Source: Bacteroidota bacterium
GTDB taxonomy: Bacteria; Bacteroidota; Bacteroidia; Flavobacteriales; Flavobacteriaceae
Assembly: GCA_947460615.1 (NCBI GenBank)
Contig: CANHHG010000002.1
Location: 1 to 64,000, forward strand
Direction of reading: 5' to 3'
Length of the DNA: 64,000 bases
Below are positions 1-8,518 of the stretch, in pieces (position 1 is the stretch's first letter; the number at the start of each line of letters is the position of its first letter). Under the pieces are notes generated by a model. That model was not told the origin of the DNA. It was given only the letters and a program-made list of their open reading frames with translations, and ran no database searches. The position numbers and the translations under genes were made by a program.

Positions 1-1
1 A

Positions 2-589
2 ACTTTCATCAATGAAAATGGAAAAAAAGAGACCAAATCATATGTTGTGAATAAAGATGAAGGTCCTAGAGCAGCAACTTCGTTAGAAGCTTTGGCTGGA
101 CTACGTCCTGTCTTTGCTGCAGACGGAAGCGTAACCGCTGGAAATTCATCACAAATGAGTGACGGTGCGGCATTTGTATTAATTATGAGTGAAGAAATGG
201 TTAAAGAACTTAACCTCACTCCTATTGCAAGATTAGTCAATTTCGCATCCGCTGGTGTAGAACCTAGAATTATGGGAATTGGACCCGTAAAAGCCATTCC
301 AAAGGCATTGAAACAAGCAGGTTTGAAATTAAAAGACATTGATTTAATCGAATTAAACGAAGCCTTTGCCTCGCAATCATTAGCCGTAATTCGAGAATTA
401 GATTTAAATCCAAATATCGTAAATGTTAATGGTGGAGCAATTGCTTTAGGACATCCACTTGGCTGTACAGGAGCAAAATTATCCGTTCAATTGTTTAATG
501 AGATGAAATTGAGAGGTAGCAAATACGGAATTGTGAGTATGTGTGTAGGAACTGGTCAAGGGAGTGCAGGAATATTTGAGTTGTTATAA
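2..589 (+). CDS. acetyl-CoA acyltransferase (thiolase), C-terminal part
   Basis: The reading frame is open from base 2, so the gene starts before the window; the GTG at 47 is internal. The visible 195 residues are the C-terminal half of a thiolase, which cleaves 3-ketoacyl-CoA in beta-oxidation or condenses acetyl-CoA. The family's NGGAIALGHPLGCTG block carries the catalytic His, and SMCVGTGQG carries the second catalytic Cys. The nucleophilic Cys of the N-terminal half lies outside the window. The acyl-CoA dehydrogenase gene follows 29 bases later on the same strand, which supports a fatty-acid degradation operon. FadA and acetyl-CoA acetyltransferase cannot be told apart from this half alone. 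Confidence 0.93.
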   Translation, partial: TFINENGKKETKSYVVNKDEGPRAATSLEALAGLRPVFAADGSVTAGNSSQMSDGAAFVLIMSEEMVKELNLTPIARLVNFASAGVEPRIMGIGPVKAIPKALKQAGLKLKDIDLIELNEAFASQSLAVIRELDLNPNIVNVNGGAIALGHPLGCTGAKLSVQLFNEMKLRGSKYGIVSMCVGTGQGSAGIFELL

Positions 590-618
590 TTAGAAAAAAG
601 TATCAAAAAAACTAAGTA

Positions 619-2409
619 ATGAACGAAAAAACAAGAGGAGGTCAATTCCTCGTAAAAGAGACAAAATGTGAAGCAATTTTCACACCAGAAGATTTGAATG
701 AGGAACAAATAATGATGCGTGAATCCGTTAAAGAATTTGTAGATAAAGAAATTTGGCCTTACAAGAATAGGTTTGAAAATAAAGATTTCGCTTTAACATT
801 GGAAACTATGAAAAAAGCAGGTGACCTTGGCTTTTTAAGCGTTGCAGTACCTGAAGCTTATGGTGGTATGGGAATGGGATTTGTTAATACTGTTTTGGTT
901 TGTGATTATATTTCGGGTGCTACAGGTTCTTTTTCAACAGCTTTTGGTGCGCATACAGGAATTGGAACAATGCCAATTACATTATATGGAACTGAAGAAC
1001 AAAAACAAAAATACGTTCCAAAACTAGCTTCTGGCGAATGGTTTGGAGCTTATTGTTTAACAGAACCTGGAGCTGGGTCTGATGCTAATTCAGGGAAGAC
1101 AAAAGCAGTTTTATCTGATGACGGAACACATTACAAAATTACAGGACAAAAAATGTGGATTTCAAATGCCGGATTTTGTTCTTTATTTATAGTGTTTGCA
1201 AGAATTGAAGATGACAAAAATATTACTGGTTTCATAGTCGAAAATGACCCTAGTAATGGGATTTCAATGGGCGAAGAAGAGCATAAATTAGGAATTCGTG
1301 CTTCCTCCACTCGCCAAGTGTTCTTTAATGAAACAAAAGTACCAGTTGAAAATATGTTGTCTGAAAGAGGAAATGGATTTAAAATAGCCATGAATGCTTT
1401 AAATGTTGGTAGAATAAAATTGGCTGCAGCTTGTTTAGATGCTCAACGAAGAGTGACTACAGGAGCTATTAAGTATGCTGTGGAGAGAGTACAATTCAAT
1501 ACTTCCATTTCACAATTTGGGGCTGTAAGACAAAAAATAGCGGAAATGGCAACTTCTTGTTATGCTGGTGAAAGTGCGACTTATAGAGCGGCAAAAGATA
1601 TTGAAGATAGAATAACTGCAAGAGAATCAGAAGGAGCATCACATCAAGAAGCAGAATTAAAAGGGGTTGAAGAATATGCAATTGAGTGTTCAATTCTGAA
1701 AGTAGCCGTTTCTGAAGACGTTCAAAATTGCGCAGATGAGGGGATTCAAATCTTCGGTGGAATGGGTTTTTCTGAAGACACTCCAATGGAAAGTGCATGG
1801 CGTGACGCGAGAATAGCTCGTATATATGAAGGTACAAATGAAATTAACCGAATGCTATCAGTTGGAATGTTAATTAAAAAAGCCATGAAAGGTCATGTTG
1901 ATTTATTAGGACCTGCATCACAAGTTCAAGAAGAGTTAATGGGTATTCCTTCATTTGATGTGCCGGATTATTCAGAACTTTTTGCTGAAGAAAAAGAAAT
2001 GATAAGTAAAATTAAAAAAGCGTTTTTAATGGTTGCTGGTGGAGCTGTACAAAAATATGGTCCAGATTTAGAAGGTCACCAACAATTATTAATGGCTGCT
2101 GCCGATATGCTAATTGAAATTTATATGGCAGAAAGTACCATTCTTAGAACAGAAAAAATAGCTAAAAAAAGTGGCGAAGAAAAAGTTCAAGAACAAATTG
2201 CAATGGCAAAATTATATTTATATAATGCAATTGACATTATAAATCTAAAAGGTAAAGAAAGTATTATTTCATTTGCTGAAGGTGACGAACAAAGAATGAT
2301 GTTAATGGGGCTAAGAAGATTTACAAAATACACAAATATGCCAAATATTGTTGGTTTAAGGGAAATAATTACCTCAAAATTAGTTGAGAAAAACGAATAT
2401 TGTTTTTAA
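619..2409 (+). CDS. acyl-CoA dehydrogenase
   Basis: A 596-residue FAD enzyme that oxidises acyl-CoA to trans-2-enoyl-CoA, the first step of beta-oxidation. The acyl-CoA dehydrogenase core is clear: YCLTEPGAGSDA and MWISNAGF in the flavin/substrate region, and IYEGTNEINRM with the presumed catalytic Glu at residue 404. About 170 further residues after the core make it longer than short-chain enzymes (about 380) and closer to very-long-chain forms with an extra helical C-terminal domain. It starts at an ATG 29 bases after the thiolase and is probably co-transcribed with it. A terminator hairpin follows. Chain-length preference cannot be read from the sequence. Confidence 0.93.
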   Translation: MNEKTRGGQFLVKETKCEAIFTPEDLNEEQIMMRESVKEFVDKEIWPYKNRFENKDFALTLETMKKAGDLGFLSVAVPEAYGGMGMGFVNTVLVCDYISGATGSFSTAFGAHTGIGTMPITLYGTEEQKQKYVPKLASGEWFGAYCLTEPGAGSDANSGKTKAVLSDDGTHYKITGQKMWISNAGFCSLFIVFARIEDDKNITGFIVENDPSNGISMGEEEHKLGIRASSTRQVFFNETKVPVENMLSERGNGFKIAMNALNVGRIKLAAACLDAQRRVTTGAIKYAVERVQFNTSISQFGAVRQKIAEMATSCYAGESATYRAAKDIEDRITARESEGASHQEAELKGVEEYAIECSILKVAVSEDVQNCADEGIQIFGGMGFSEDTPMESAWRDARIARIYEGTNEINRMLSVGMLIKKAMKGHVDLLGPASQVQEELMGIPSFDVPDYSELFAEEKEMISKIKKAFLMVAGGAVQKYGPDLEGHQQLLMAAADMLIEIYMAESTILRTEKIAKKSGEEKVQEQIAMAKLYLYNAIDIINLKGKESIISFAEGDEQRMMLMGLRRFTKYTNMPNIVGLREIITSKLVEKNEYCF

Positions 2410-2440
2410 TATTTATCGCTAAAAATATTGATTTTGATGG

Positions 2441-2480
2441 AAAATTCACTTAGTATTTATTTACAAAGTGAATTTTTTTT
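2441..2480 (+). terminator. rho-independent terminator after the acyl-CoA dehydrogenase gene
   Basis: Arms AAAATTCACTT (2441-2451) and AAGTGAATTTT (2466-2476) pair perfectly around a 14-base loop and run into a stretch of T. It lies 31 bases after the stop codon and separates the beta-oxidation genes from sodC. Confidence 0.8.
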
Positions 2481-2567
2481 GCAGTAAAATTTTAATATAA
2501 AATTAAGAAAATTAACCCTTTTTATAATTTTTAATAACTAATTTTATAAAAAAATAAATTTAAAATT

Positions 2568-3095
2568 ATGAAAAAAATAATAGTTTCTATCTTAATCCTA
2601 ATTGCAGTTATAATTGGCTGTAAAACAAATTCTTCAAACGGAGTTACCTCAAAAATAGACGTGACTTTTGAACCAAAAAGTAGCAGTAATGTGAATGGTA
2701 CTGGAATTTTCAAAGAGAAAAATGGGCAAGTTACTTTAACAGCAAATTTCACCGGATTAAAACCTGGAATACATGCCATTCATATACATGAAAAATCAGA
2801 TTGTAGTGCCGCAGATGGAAGTTCTGCAGGTGGACATTGGAATCCTACTTTCACAAAACATGGTAAATTAGGAGAAGGAGATGCTCACAAAGGGGATATT
2901 GGTAATTTTACAACTGATGAATTTGGAAATGGTACTGTTGAATTTACAACCACTGAATGGTGTATTGGATGTGGTGATATGAATAAAGACATTGTTGGAA
3001 AAAGCTTAATTGTTCATCAAGGACCTGACGATTATATTTCTCAACCTTCAGGCAATTCAGGAGCTAGAGTAGCATGTTCAGCGATTATCAAATAA
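2568..3095 (+). CDS. sodC: superoxide dismutase [Cu-Zn], lipoprotein
   Basis: A 175-residue protein that converts superoxide to hydrogen peroxide and oxygen outside the cytoplasm. A lipoprotein signal ends at Cys18 (VIIGC). The SodC fold is shown by HAIHIHEKSDC (Cu ligands and first disulfide Cys), GGHWNP and HKGDIGN (Zn ligands including the Asp), SLIVHQGPDD (Cu ligand), and GNSGARVAC (guiding Arg and second disulfide Cys). All key residues are present, so it should be active. It appears to be transcribed alone, with a terminator upstream and a different gene type downstream. An envelope location anchored by lipid is inferred from the signal. Confidence 0.95.
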   Translation: MKKIIVSILILIAVIIGCKTNSSNGVTSKIDVTFEPKSSSNVNGTGIFKEKNGQVTLTANFTGLKPGIHAIHIHEKSDCSAADGSSAGGHWNPTFTKHGKLGEGDAHKGDIGNFTTDEFGNGTVEFTTTEWCIGCGDMNKDIVGKSLIVHQGPDDYISQPSGNSGARVACSAIIK

Positions 3096-3164
3096 AAATT
3101 AATTTTGTGTAAAACTCATTTTTAATATCATAAATTATATAAATTTGTTGGTATAAAATATGAA

Positions 3165-4361
3165 ATGATAAACCCATCTGCTTCAGGCTGGATAGATAAA
3201 TTTTTCTCTGATCAAAAGTCGATAACAATTCCTATTGTTGAAAGTACTGACGTTTTTTATTCAAATACCAGAAAGACAGGATTTATTTACGGATATATTG
3301 TTAGTTTAGATACTAAATTATCTGTAGATATAAACGGATGGACCGAAGATGAAATTTCTAAAGTTGCATTATTAAATTCCTTATTTGGCATTTATAAAAT
3401 TAATAACAAAGACTCAAATTCTGATGACTTTATTTCTAAAACAGTTTTGTTTTATAATGAAATGCATCCTCAAGGCTTTAATTTATTAAAGAAAATTCTC
3501 CCAAACAATTCCACTTCAACTAATTTAGAGAAGATAATTGACGGACGAATTCAAACCAATATTGATATTATTAATAAGCAGTTTTCTCATGTTTTAACTA
3601 ACGCCCTTCTTTTTATTGATATTCTAGCCTTTAATTACTATCTTTCAAATGGAACAATTCCAGAAAAATATATAAAAAAAATTGAGGAAACAATCATAGG
3701 CATAGTCTCCTTGGCACTTAAAATTAAATCCAATAAAACGAACTATGACGATTTACTAATCAAATTATTAGAGGCATCTGTTCGTTATAGTAAGTTTTCT
3801 AATATCAGTATTCAAAATCTAGAAGAATTGAATTTAGATAATTTTAATTTAAATATAGAAAAATATTACCTAATTGATTTGGCTGGAATGGCATTATGGA
3901 GTGATGAAAAAATTGAAAAAAACGAAGCTTTTTTCCTACATCATTTAGCTGAAATATTATCGGTTTCAGATCAATTTGTTGAAGACAGTATTTATAATAC
4001 CAACGAATTTATTACTAAATACAAAGAGGAAATCCCCTATTTCAAGTATTCAAATCCTGTAAAACACTTTTTTGATCATACTTCACAAAACGTTGAAGTA
4101 CTCATTAGCAGAAATAAAATTCGATTAATAAAAGAAATAACGGAAAGCAAAGAATTAATGCTACTACTTGCCAAATCTACCCGAAGAGATTTAGATGAAA
4201 AAGAAAAGAAAAAGGTAAAAAAACAATTGTTAGACATCTGTAAAACAATTCCCTCACTCACCATTTTCTTGTTACCTGGCGGTTCGTTATTGCTTCCTGT
4301 ATTAATTAAATTTATTCCTAAATTATTGCCTTCTGCTTTTAATGAAAACTTGGAAGAGTAA
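3165..4361 (+). CDS. LETM1-related biofilm-associated protein
   Basis: A 398-residue protein that I recognise as the flavobacterial LETM1-related family. The C-terminal part has the charged segment STRRDLDEKEKKKVKKQL followed by a hydrophobic hairpin (about 365-388, rich in Leu, Pro and Gly) like the LETM1 membrane region. The N-terminal 330 residues are mostly helical and I recognise nothing else in them. There is no signal peptide. The start is the ATG at 3165, shortly after a TAAATTTG box (3140-3147), but no TTG lies at the usual distance. It converges on the carbonic anhydrase gene with a 23-base gap. The biofilm role comes from the family name; the biochemical function is unknown. Confidence 0.75.
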   Translation: MINPSASGWIDKFFSDQKSITIPIVESTDVFYSNTRKTGFIYGYIVSLDTKLSVDINGWTEDEISKVALLNSLFGIYKINNKDSNSDDFISKTVLFYNEMHPQGFNLLKKILPNNSTSTNLEKIIDGRIQTNIDIINKQFSHVLTNALLFIDILAFNYYLSNGTIPEKYIKKIEETIIGIVSLALKIKSNKTNYDDLLIKLLEASVRYSKFSNISIQNLEELNLDNFNLNIEKYYLIDLAGMALWSDEKIEKNEAFFLHHLAEILSVSDQFVEDSIYNTNEFITKYKEEIPYFKYSNPVKHFFDHTSQNVEVLISRNKIRLIKEITESKELMLLLAKSTRRDLDEKEKKKVKKQLLDICKTIPSLTIFLLPGGSLLLPVLIKFIPKLLPSAFNENLEE

Positions 4362-4384
4362 TAACAAAAAACACTCGAAAGTAG

Positions 4385-5020
4385 TTAGAATTTTAATTGG
4401 TATACATCATCTAAGTCTTTATCAGAACTAAAATTTACTTTTAAATCGGTTACAAAACCAGAATTCAATCCATAAGTCCAACCATGAAGTGTTAAATTTT
4501 GACCACTTTTCCAAGCCGACTGAACAATTGATGTTTTAGCTAAATCATAAACTTGCTCTTTAACATTCAGTTCCACGAAAGTATTAAATCTCTCATTGTC
4601 ATCGGAAATTGAGTCTAAATAATCTTGGTGCAAACGGTAAACATCTTTAATGTGACGGATCCAGTTATCAATAATACCAATTGAATCATTACTCATAGCC
4701 GCTTTTACACCTCCACAACCATAATGTCCACAAACAATTACATGCTTAACTTTTAAGACATTAACTGCATAATCTAAAACGCTTAACATGTTCATATCGG
4801 AATGTATTACCATATTAGCAATATTTCGATGAACAAAAACTTCACCAGGCTTGGCTCCAATAATCTCATTTGCTGGAACACGACTATCAGAACATCCAAT
4901 CCATAAAAGTGGTGGCGTTTGGCCTTTTGCCAAGTCTTTAAAATAATTAGGATCTTTTTCTAATGCATTTTCAACCCAAGCTTTATTATTGTCTAATATT
5001 TTTTTATAGAAGTCACTCAT
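4385..5020 (-). CDS. can: beta-class carbonic anhydrase
   Basis: A 211-residue cytoplasmic enzyme that interconverts CO2 and bicarbonate. The beta-class zinc site is complete: Cys43, Asp45 and Arg47 in IGCSDSR, then His99 and Cys102 in CGHYGCGG. Its length matches the E. coli Can type. It lies 97 bases downstream of a second, more diverged beta-carbonic anhydrase, with a possible weak terminator in the gap, so it may have its own transcript. It is the last gene of the SulP/DUF2490/carbonic anhydrase group. Supplying bicarbonate for carboxylases is the likely job. Confidence 0.94.
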   Translation of the reverse strand: MSDFYKKILDNNKAWVENALEKDPNYFKDLAKGQTPPLLWIGCSDSRVPANEIIGAKPGEVFVHRNIANMVIHSDMNMLSVLDYAVNVLKVKHVIVCGHYGCGGVKAAMSNDSIGIIDNWIRHIKDVYRLHQDYLDSISDDNERFNTFVELNVKEQVYDLAKTSIVQSAWKSGQNLTLHGWTYGLNSGFVTDLKVNFSSDKDLDDVYQLKF

Positions 5021-5073
5021 TTTTTATGGAATTTAATTATAGAATAAATTTAATATAATTTTATTATTTGATT

Positions 5074-5102
5074 AAAAATAGACAGAAATTAATCGGTCTA
5101 TT
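5074..5102 (-). terminator. possible weak terminator between the two carbonic anhydrase genes
   Basis: On the minus strand the arms AATAGAC and GTCTATT flank a 12-base loop, followed by a few T. It would end, or partly end, transcription of the upstream carbonic anhydrase gene. The stem is short and AT-rich, so the call is tentative. Confidence 0.4.
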
Positions 5103-5117
5103 ATCTAAGTTATTTTA

Positions 5118-5738
5118 TTAATAAAATAAAACCTCTCCATTTGAGATGATATGCATTCCTCCAATTATACCTATCTCACCACTTTCAATCATTTCTTTTA
5201 GGATAGGACTTCTTTCAACAATGGCATGAACAGTTCTGTTTACATTAATAGAAGCTACTTTCTCTACAAATTCTGAATTAGTTGAATTTCTATTTTCTAA
5301 CACTGATTTTTCATCGAAAACAGCCGGTTGAATTTTACTTAGCAAAGCAGTCAAATTACCCATTTCAACATGATCACAAGCACCTTTAATAGCGCCGCAT
5401 TTTGAATGACCCAAAACAACGATTAACTTTGCTCCTGCCACTTTACATGCAAATTCCATACTTCCAAGAATATCTTCATTTATTATATTTCCAGCAATTC
5501 TAACGCTAAAAACATCTCCTAATCCCTGATCAAAAATCAATTCTGCAGAGGTTCTAGAATCTATACAACTTAGAATAACCGCAAATGGATGTTGCCCTTC
5601 GGAAGTGTCGTTTACTTGCTCTAATAAGTTTCTATTCGCTTTAAGATTGTTCATAAACCTCTTATTTCCCTCTTTTAATATCTGAATGGCTATTGATGGT
5701 GTAATAGCTGCCTGCATTTCTTTATTTAATGTTTTCAT
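5118..5738 (-). CDS. beta-carbonic anhydrase, second type
   Basis: A 206-residue protein with a full beta-class metal site: Cys58, Asp60 and Arg62 in LSCIDSR, His111 and Cys114 in LGHSKCGA. It differs clearly from the neighbouring Can-type enzyme and belongs to the subgroup often found beside SulP transporters. Its start is 2 bases after the DUF2490 gene, so SulP, DUF2490 and this enzyme form one operon. No signal peptide is visible, so it should act in the cytoplasm and trap or release the bicarbonate moved by the transporter. That coupling is inferred from position. Confidence 0.9.
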   Translation of the reverse strand: MKTLNKEMQAAITPSIAIQILKEGNKRFMNNLKANRNLLEQVNDTSEGQHPFAVILSCIDSRTSAELIFDQGLGDVFSVRIAGNIINEDILGSMEFACKVAGAKLIVVLGHSKCGAIKGACDHVEMGNLTALLSKIQPAVFDEKSVLENRNSTNSEFVEKVASINVNRTVHAIVERSPILKEMIESGEIGIIGGMHIISNGEVLFY

Positions 5739-5740
5739 AT

Positions 5741-6415
5741 TTAATTATTATTAAATGGTAAATTGTTAAAAATCACAATTTGAAATTGATTGCGATTCGA
5801 TTGTTCTAAAATTTGTGACATGACACCTGCTTCAACTTTAAAATTTATATTAATTACAAATCCTAAAGCTACATAAATTCTATTTCTATCAAAAAATGAC
5901 TTTTCTGTATTCACAAAAATCTCATTGTAAGCAGATAAATAAATAGCATTTTTATCAAGTGTTTTTTTATTTAATGGTATGTTTATATTCATAAAGTACC
6001 GAAGTCGAACCTGAAAATCATCAGATATAAACCGTTCTTCTAATCTGCATCTATGAAGCAAATAAAATCTGCCGAAATTCTGTTTATTGATAAACTGTTG
6101 AAAAATTCGATGTTCGTTAGATTCTATTTTTTGATCCGAATTCGGAATATACTTATGGGTATTAACAAATGCATACCCTAATAAAACATTATCATTATTC
6201 TCTGTAAGGTTATATCCTATACCCGTTCTTAGTAATAACTGGTTGGTATCGCCAAAAAAATCATAATTTCGATATTGGATTTCGTTATGCCAATTCCAAT
6301 TTTGATTTAACTTTTGATTACCAAAATAAATAAGCCAATTTCCGATTTCTGATTTCTGAGAATACACAGTATAATTAAAACCTAGCAAAAATAAAATAAA
6401 CAGAAAAATCCTCAT
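5741..6415 (-). CDS. DUF2490 family outer-membrane-type protein
   Basis: A 224-residue protein with an N-terminal signal peptide (cleavage near YSQ, residue 20). The body has alternating polar and aromatic beta-strand patterns and motifs such as GNWLIYFGNQ and HNEIQYR that I associate with DUF2490, a presumed small outer-membrane barrel. It lies 11 bases after the SulP gene and 2 bases before a carbonic anhydrase, so it belongs to their operon. It could be an outer-membrane port for the same substrate, but that rests only on position. No catalytic residues can be named. Confidence 0.75.
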   Translation of the reverse strand: MRIFLFILFLLGFNYTVYSQKSEIGNWLIYFGNQKLNQNWNWHNEIQYRNYDFFGDTNQLLLRTGIGYNLTENNDNVLLGYAFVNTHKYIPNSDQKIESNEHRIFQQFINKQNFGRFYLLHRCRLEERFISDDFQVRLRYFMNINIPLNKKTLDKNAIYLSAYNEIFVNTEKSFFDRNRIYVALGFVININFKVEAGVMSQILEQSNRNQFQIVIFNNLPFNNN

Positions 6416-6426
6416 TTCTATTGTTA

Positions 6427-8025
6427 TTATTTTTTAGATTCTACAAAAACATGTTTGTCTTCTTCTCCAGTTTCAACTAATCCGTACGCTTTTTTAAATC
6501 CAACTAACTTTACTTTAATTTCAAGTTCTTTAGAAGTAATTTTTTTAAATTCTTTAATTAAATCTAAAATATCATGAGCAATATAAACCGTATCAGTAGC
6601 ATTAATAACTACTTTAGATTGATTAGGAATACTCGCTAAGGTATCTTTAATTGCAGCCTTATTCAAAAAAGAAACTTCTTGCGCTAAATCTATATGAATA
6701 ATATCTCCATCATGAAATTCTTCTTTTCTAAATTTATAAGCTCTTTGCATATTTCCTTTAAGAACAAATACAATACTAATGATCATTCCTAATGCTACTC
6801 CTTTTAACAAATCAGTAAATACAACTGCGATAAATGTAGCAATAAATGGTATAAATTGGTACTTTCCTTTCGCCCAAAAATGTAAGATAGTTTTAGGATT
6901 TGCTAATTTATAACCTATTAATAGCAATACAGCAGCAAGTGTTGCTAATGGAATTTTGTTTAAAATGGAAGGAATGGATAAAACGCAGATTGTTAACAAT
7001 AAACCATGAATTATAGTTGAAAGTTTTGATTTTGCCCCCGCAGTATTATTTGCTGAGGTTCTTACTACAACTGAAGTCATTGGCAAACCACCAAGTAACG
7101 AACTAATTATATTTCCAATTCCTTGGGCTTTTAATTCAACATTGGTATTGGTGAATCGCTTTTGTTGATCCATTCTATCAGCGGCTTCGATACACAATAA
7201 GGTTTCTATGGAAGCAACAATAGCTATTGTAATTCCTACAATCCAAACTTTGGTATTTGCTAGAGCTGAAAAATTAGGTAAAATAAATATACTCTTGAAT
7301 TCCTCTATTGAACCTGGAACAGGCAAACTAACTAAATGCTCGCTTTTTATAGAAAAACTACTTCCTGAAAAAATGAAAAACTCGTTCAATAAAATACTCA
7401 CAATTACAGCTACCAATGCAGGTGGAACTAGTTTAATTTTCTTTAAAAATTCAACTTTAGTCCAAATAATTAAAATAAATAGCGATAGTAATGTAATAAT
7501 TATAGATCCTAACTGAATGTGGCTAACTAAATGAAAAATTTCAGAAAAAGTATTTTCAGAATCAGGCTGTAAGAAAGCTAGGTCACCTTCGTAATCCTTA
7601 TCATAACCAAAGGCATGCGGAATTTGCTTTAAAAATATGATAACCCCAATACCAGCCAACATTCCTTCAATTACATTAGTTGGAAAATAATTTGAAATGC
7701 TTCCAGCCTTGATAAATCCTAAAATTAGTTGGATAATTCCAGCAATAAAAACAGCAGTCAAAAAGATATCAAAAGCACCTAAATCAGTAATTGCTGTTAA
7801 AACAATAGCAGTTAAACCAGCTGCTGGTCCTGAAACACTTAAATGTGAAGTACTTAAATAACCAACGACTAATCCACCAACTATACCTGAAATAATACCT
7901 GAAAATAAGGGAGCTCCAGAAGCCATTGCAATTCCTAAACACAATGGTAAAGCAACTAAAAAAACTACTAAACCTGAAGAAAAATCAGATTTAAAGTTTG
8001 CAAAAAAATTATTGTTTTTTGTCAT
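6427..8025 (-). CDS. SulP family anion transporter, probable bicarbonate importer
   Basis: A 532-residue inner-membrane protein with the SulP layout: about 12 hydrophobic segments (residues 15-420) and a C-terminal STAS-like region. The first segments carry LPLCLGIAMASGAP and LSVSGPAAGLTAIV, typical of SLC26/SulP transport domains. SulP members carry sulfate, bicarbonate or other anions, and the sequence alone does not decide. Two beta-carbonic anhydrase genes directly downstream favour bicarbonate, as in the BicA-like clusters described from marine flavobacteria. It is the first gene of the operon. A small inverted repeat at 8058-8072 lies about 35 bases before the start. Confidence 0.9.
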   Translation of the reverse strand: MTKNNNFFANFKSDFSSGLVVFLVALPLCLGIAMASGAPLFSGIISGIVGGLVVGYLSTSHLSVSGPAAGLTAIVLTAITDLGAFDIFLTAVFIAGIIQLILGFIKAGSISNYFPTNVIEGMLAGIGVIIFLKQIPHAFGYDKDYEGDLAFLQPDSENTFSEIFHLVSHIQLGSIIITLLSLFILIIWTKVEFLKKIKLVPPALVAVIVSILLNEFFIFSGSSFSIKSEHLVSLPVPGSIEEFKSIFILPNFSALANTKVWIVGITIAIVASIETLLCIEAADRMDQQKRFTNTNVELKAQGIGNIISSLLGGLPMTSVVVRTSANNTAGAKSKLSTIIHGLLLTICVLSIPSILNKIPLATLAAVLLLIGYKLANPKTILHFWAKGKYQFIPFIATFIAVVFTDLLKGVALGMIISIVFVLKGNMQRAYKFRKEEFHDGDIIHIDLAQEVSFLNKAAIKDTLASIPNQSKVVINATDTVYIAHDILDLIKEFKKITSKELEIKVKLVGFKKAYGLVETGEEDKHVFVESKK

Positions 8026-8057
8026 AATACTATATAAATTTAATTCAAAGAGACTAA

Positions 8058-8072
8058 CGCAAAATAATTGCG
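8058..8072. promoter_or_regulatory. inverted repeat upstream of the SulP operon
   Basis: CGCAA, five bases, TTGCG forms a small perfect inverted repeat 32-47 bases before the SulP start codon. It could be an operator. No regulator can be assigned, and a chance repeat of this size in AT-rich DNA is possible. Confidence 0.3.
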
Positions 8073-8088
8073 AAAATAAAATGATGTA

Positions 8089-8370
8089 TTAAATAGTATC
8101 AGGTGGTGGTATTACTATTTTCTTAGAAATAGTATCGTGTTTATTTAAATTCTCGGAAAGAATAGTAATTGATTTTTTTTTAAGATTAAATAAAGGGTAA
8201 GTTAAGGATAAGAAAATAAAATCAGTTTTAAGTTCTTTTTGAAATTCATCAGATTCAGAATTGTCATAACTAAATGAAATAGCCACTTTCTTTTCTACTA
8301 AACTTACTATTGTAGGTGTTGAAAGAAAAGTTAGAAAAAATACAATCAAAAATTTTACAATAATTTTCAT
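8089..8370 (-). CDS. small conserved exported or membrane-anchored protein of unknown function
   Basis: A 93-residue protein with one N-terminal hydrophobic segment (residues 4-24), either a signal sequence or an anchor, then a short polar tail ending in IPPPDTI. I recognise the form as a small flavobacterial hypothetical with a TPTIVSL segment near the N-terminus, but no function is known to me. It lies 63 bases before the SulP gene on the same strand and divergent from oxyR. A TTG-N22-TAGTTTTG promoter-like pair sits only 4 bases before its start, which would give an almost leaderless message. Confidence 0.65.
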   Translation of the reverse strand: MKIIVKFLIVFFLTFLSTPTIVSLVEKKVAISFSYDNSESDEFQKELKTDFIFLSLTYPLFNLKKKSITILSENLNKHDTISKKIVIPPPDTI

Positions 8371-8374
8371 CAGA

Positions 8375-8407
8375 CAAAACTAATTTTTATTTACTAATAA
8401 ACCACAA
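8375..8407 (-). promoter_or_regulatory. possible Bacteroidota-type promoter for the small exported protein
   Basis: On the minus strand TTG (8405-8407), a 22-base spacer and TAGTTTTG (8375-8382) match the TTG/TAnnTTTG pattern. The start codon lies only 4 bases downstream, so either the message is leaderless or the match is accidental. Confidence 0.35.
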
Positions 8408-8493
8408 TAATATTAAAAATAAATATAATAAACATTAAAATTAATTATTAGAAATAGGCATAAAATTATACTATAAATTAAATTGATTGTTTT

Positions 8494-8501
8494 TATATTT
8501 G
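8494..8501 (+). promoter_or_regulatory. -7 box of the oxyR promoter
   Basis: TATATTTG matches TAnnTTTG exactly and ends 17 bases before the oxyR ATG. No TTG lies at the usual 17-23 bases upstream, which fits a promoter that depends on a regulator or is weak. Confidence 0.45.
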
Positions 8502-8518
8502 CATAACAATTTGCTATT

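Noticed and set aside
47-589. GTG at 47 as start of a short thiolase
   Set aside because: The frame is open to base 2 and the residues before 47 continue the protein, so the gene begins outside the window.
1131-1837. Minus-strand open frames inside the acyl-CoA dehydrogenase gene
   Set aside because: They are fully antisense to a strongly conserved gene and have no recognisable domain.
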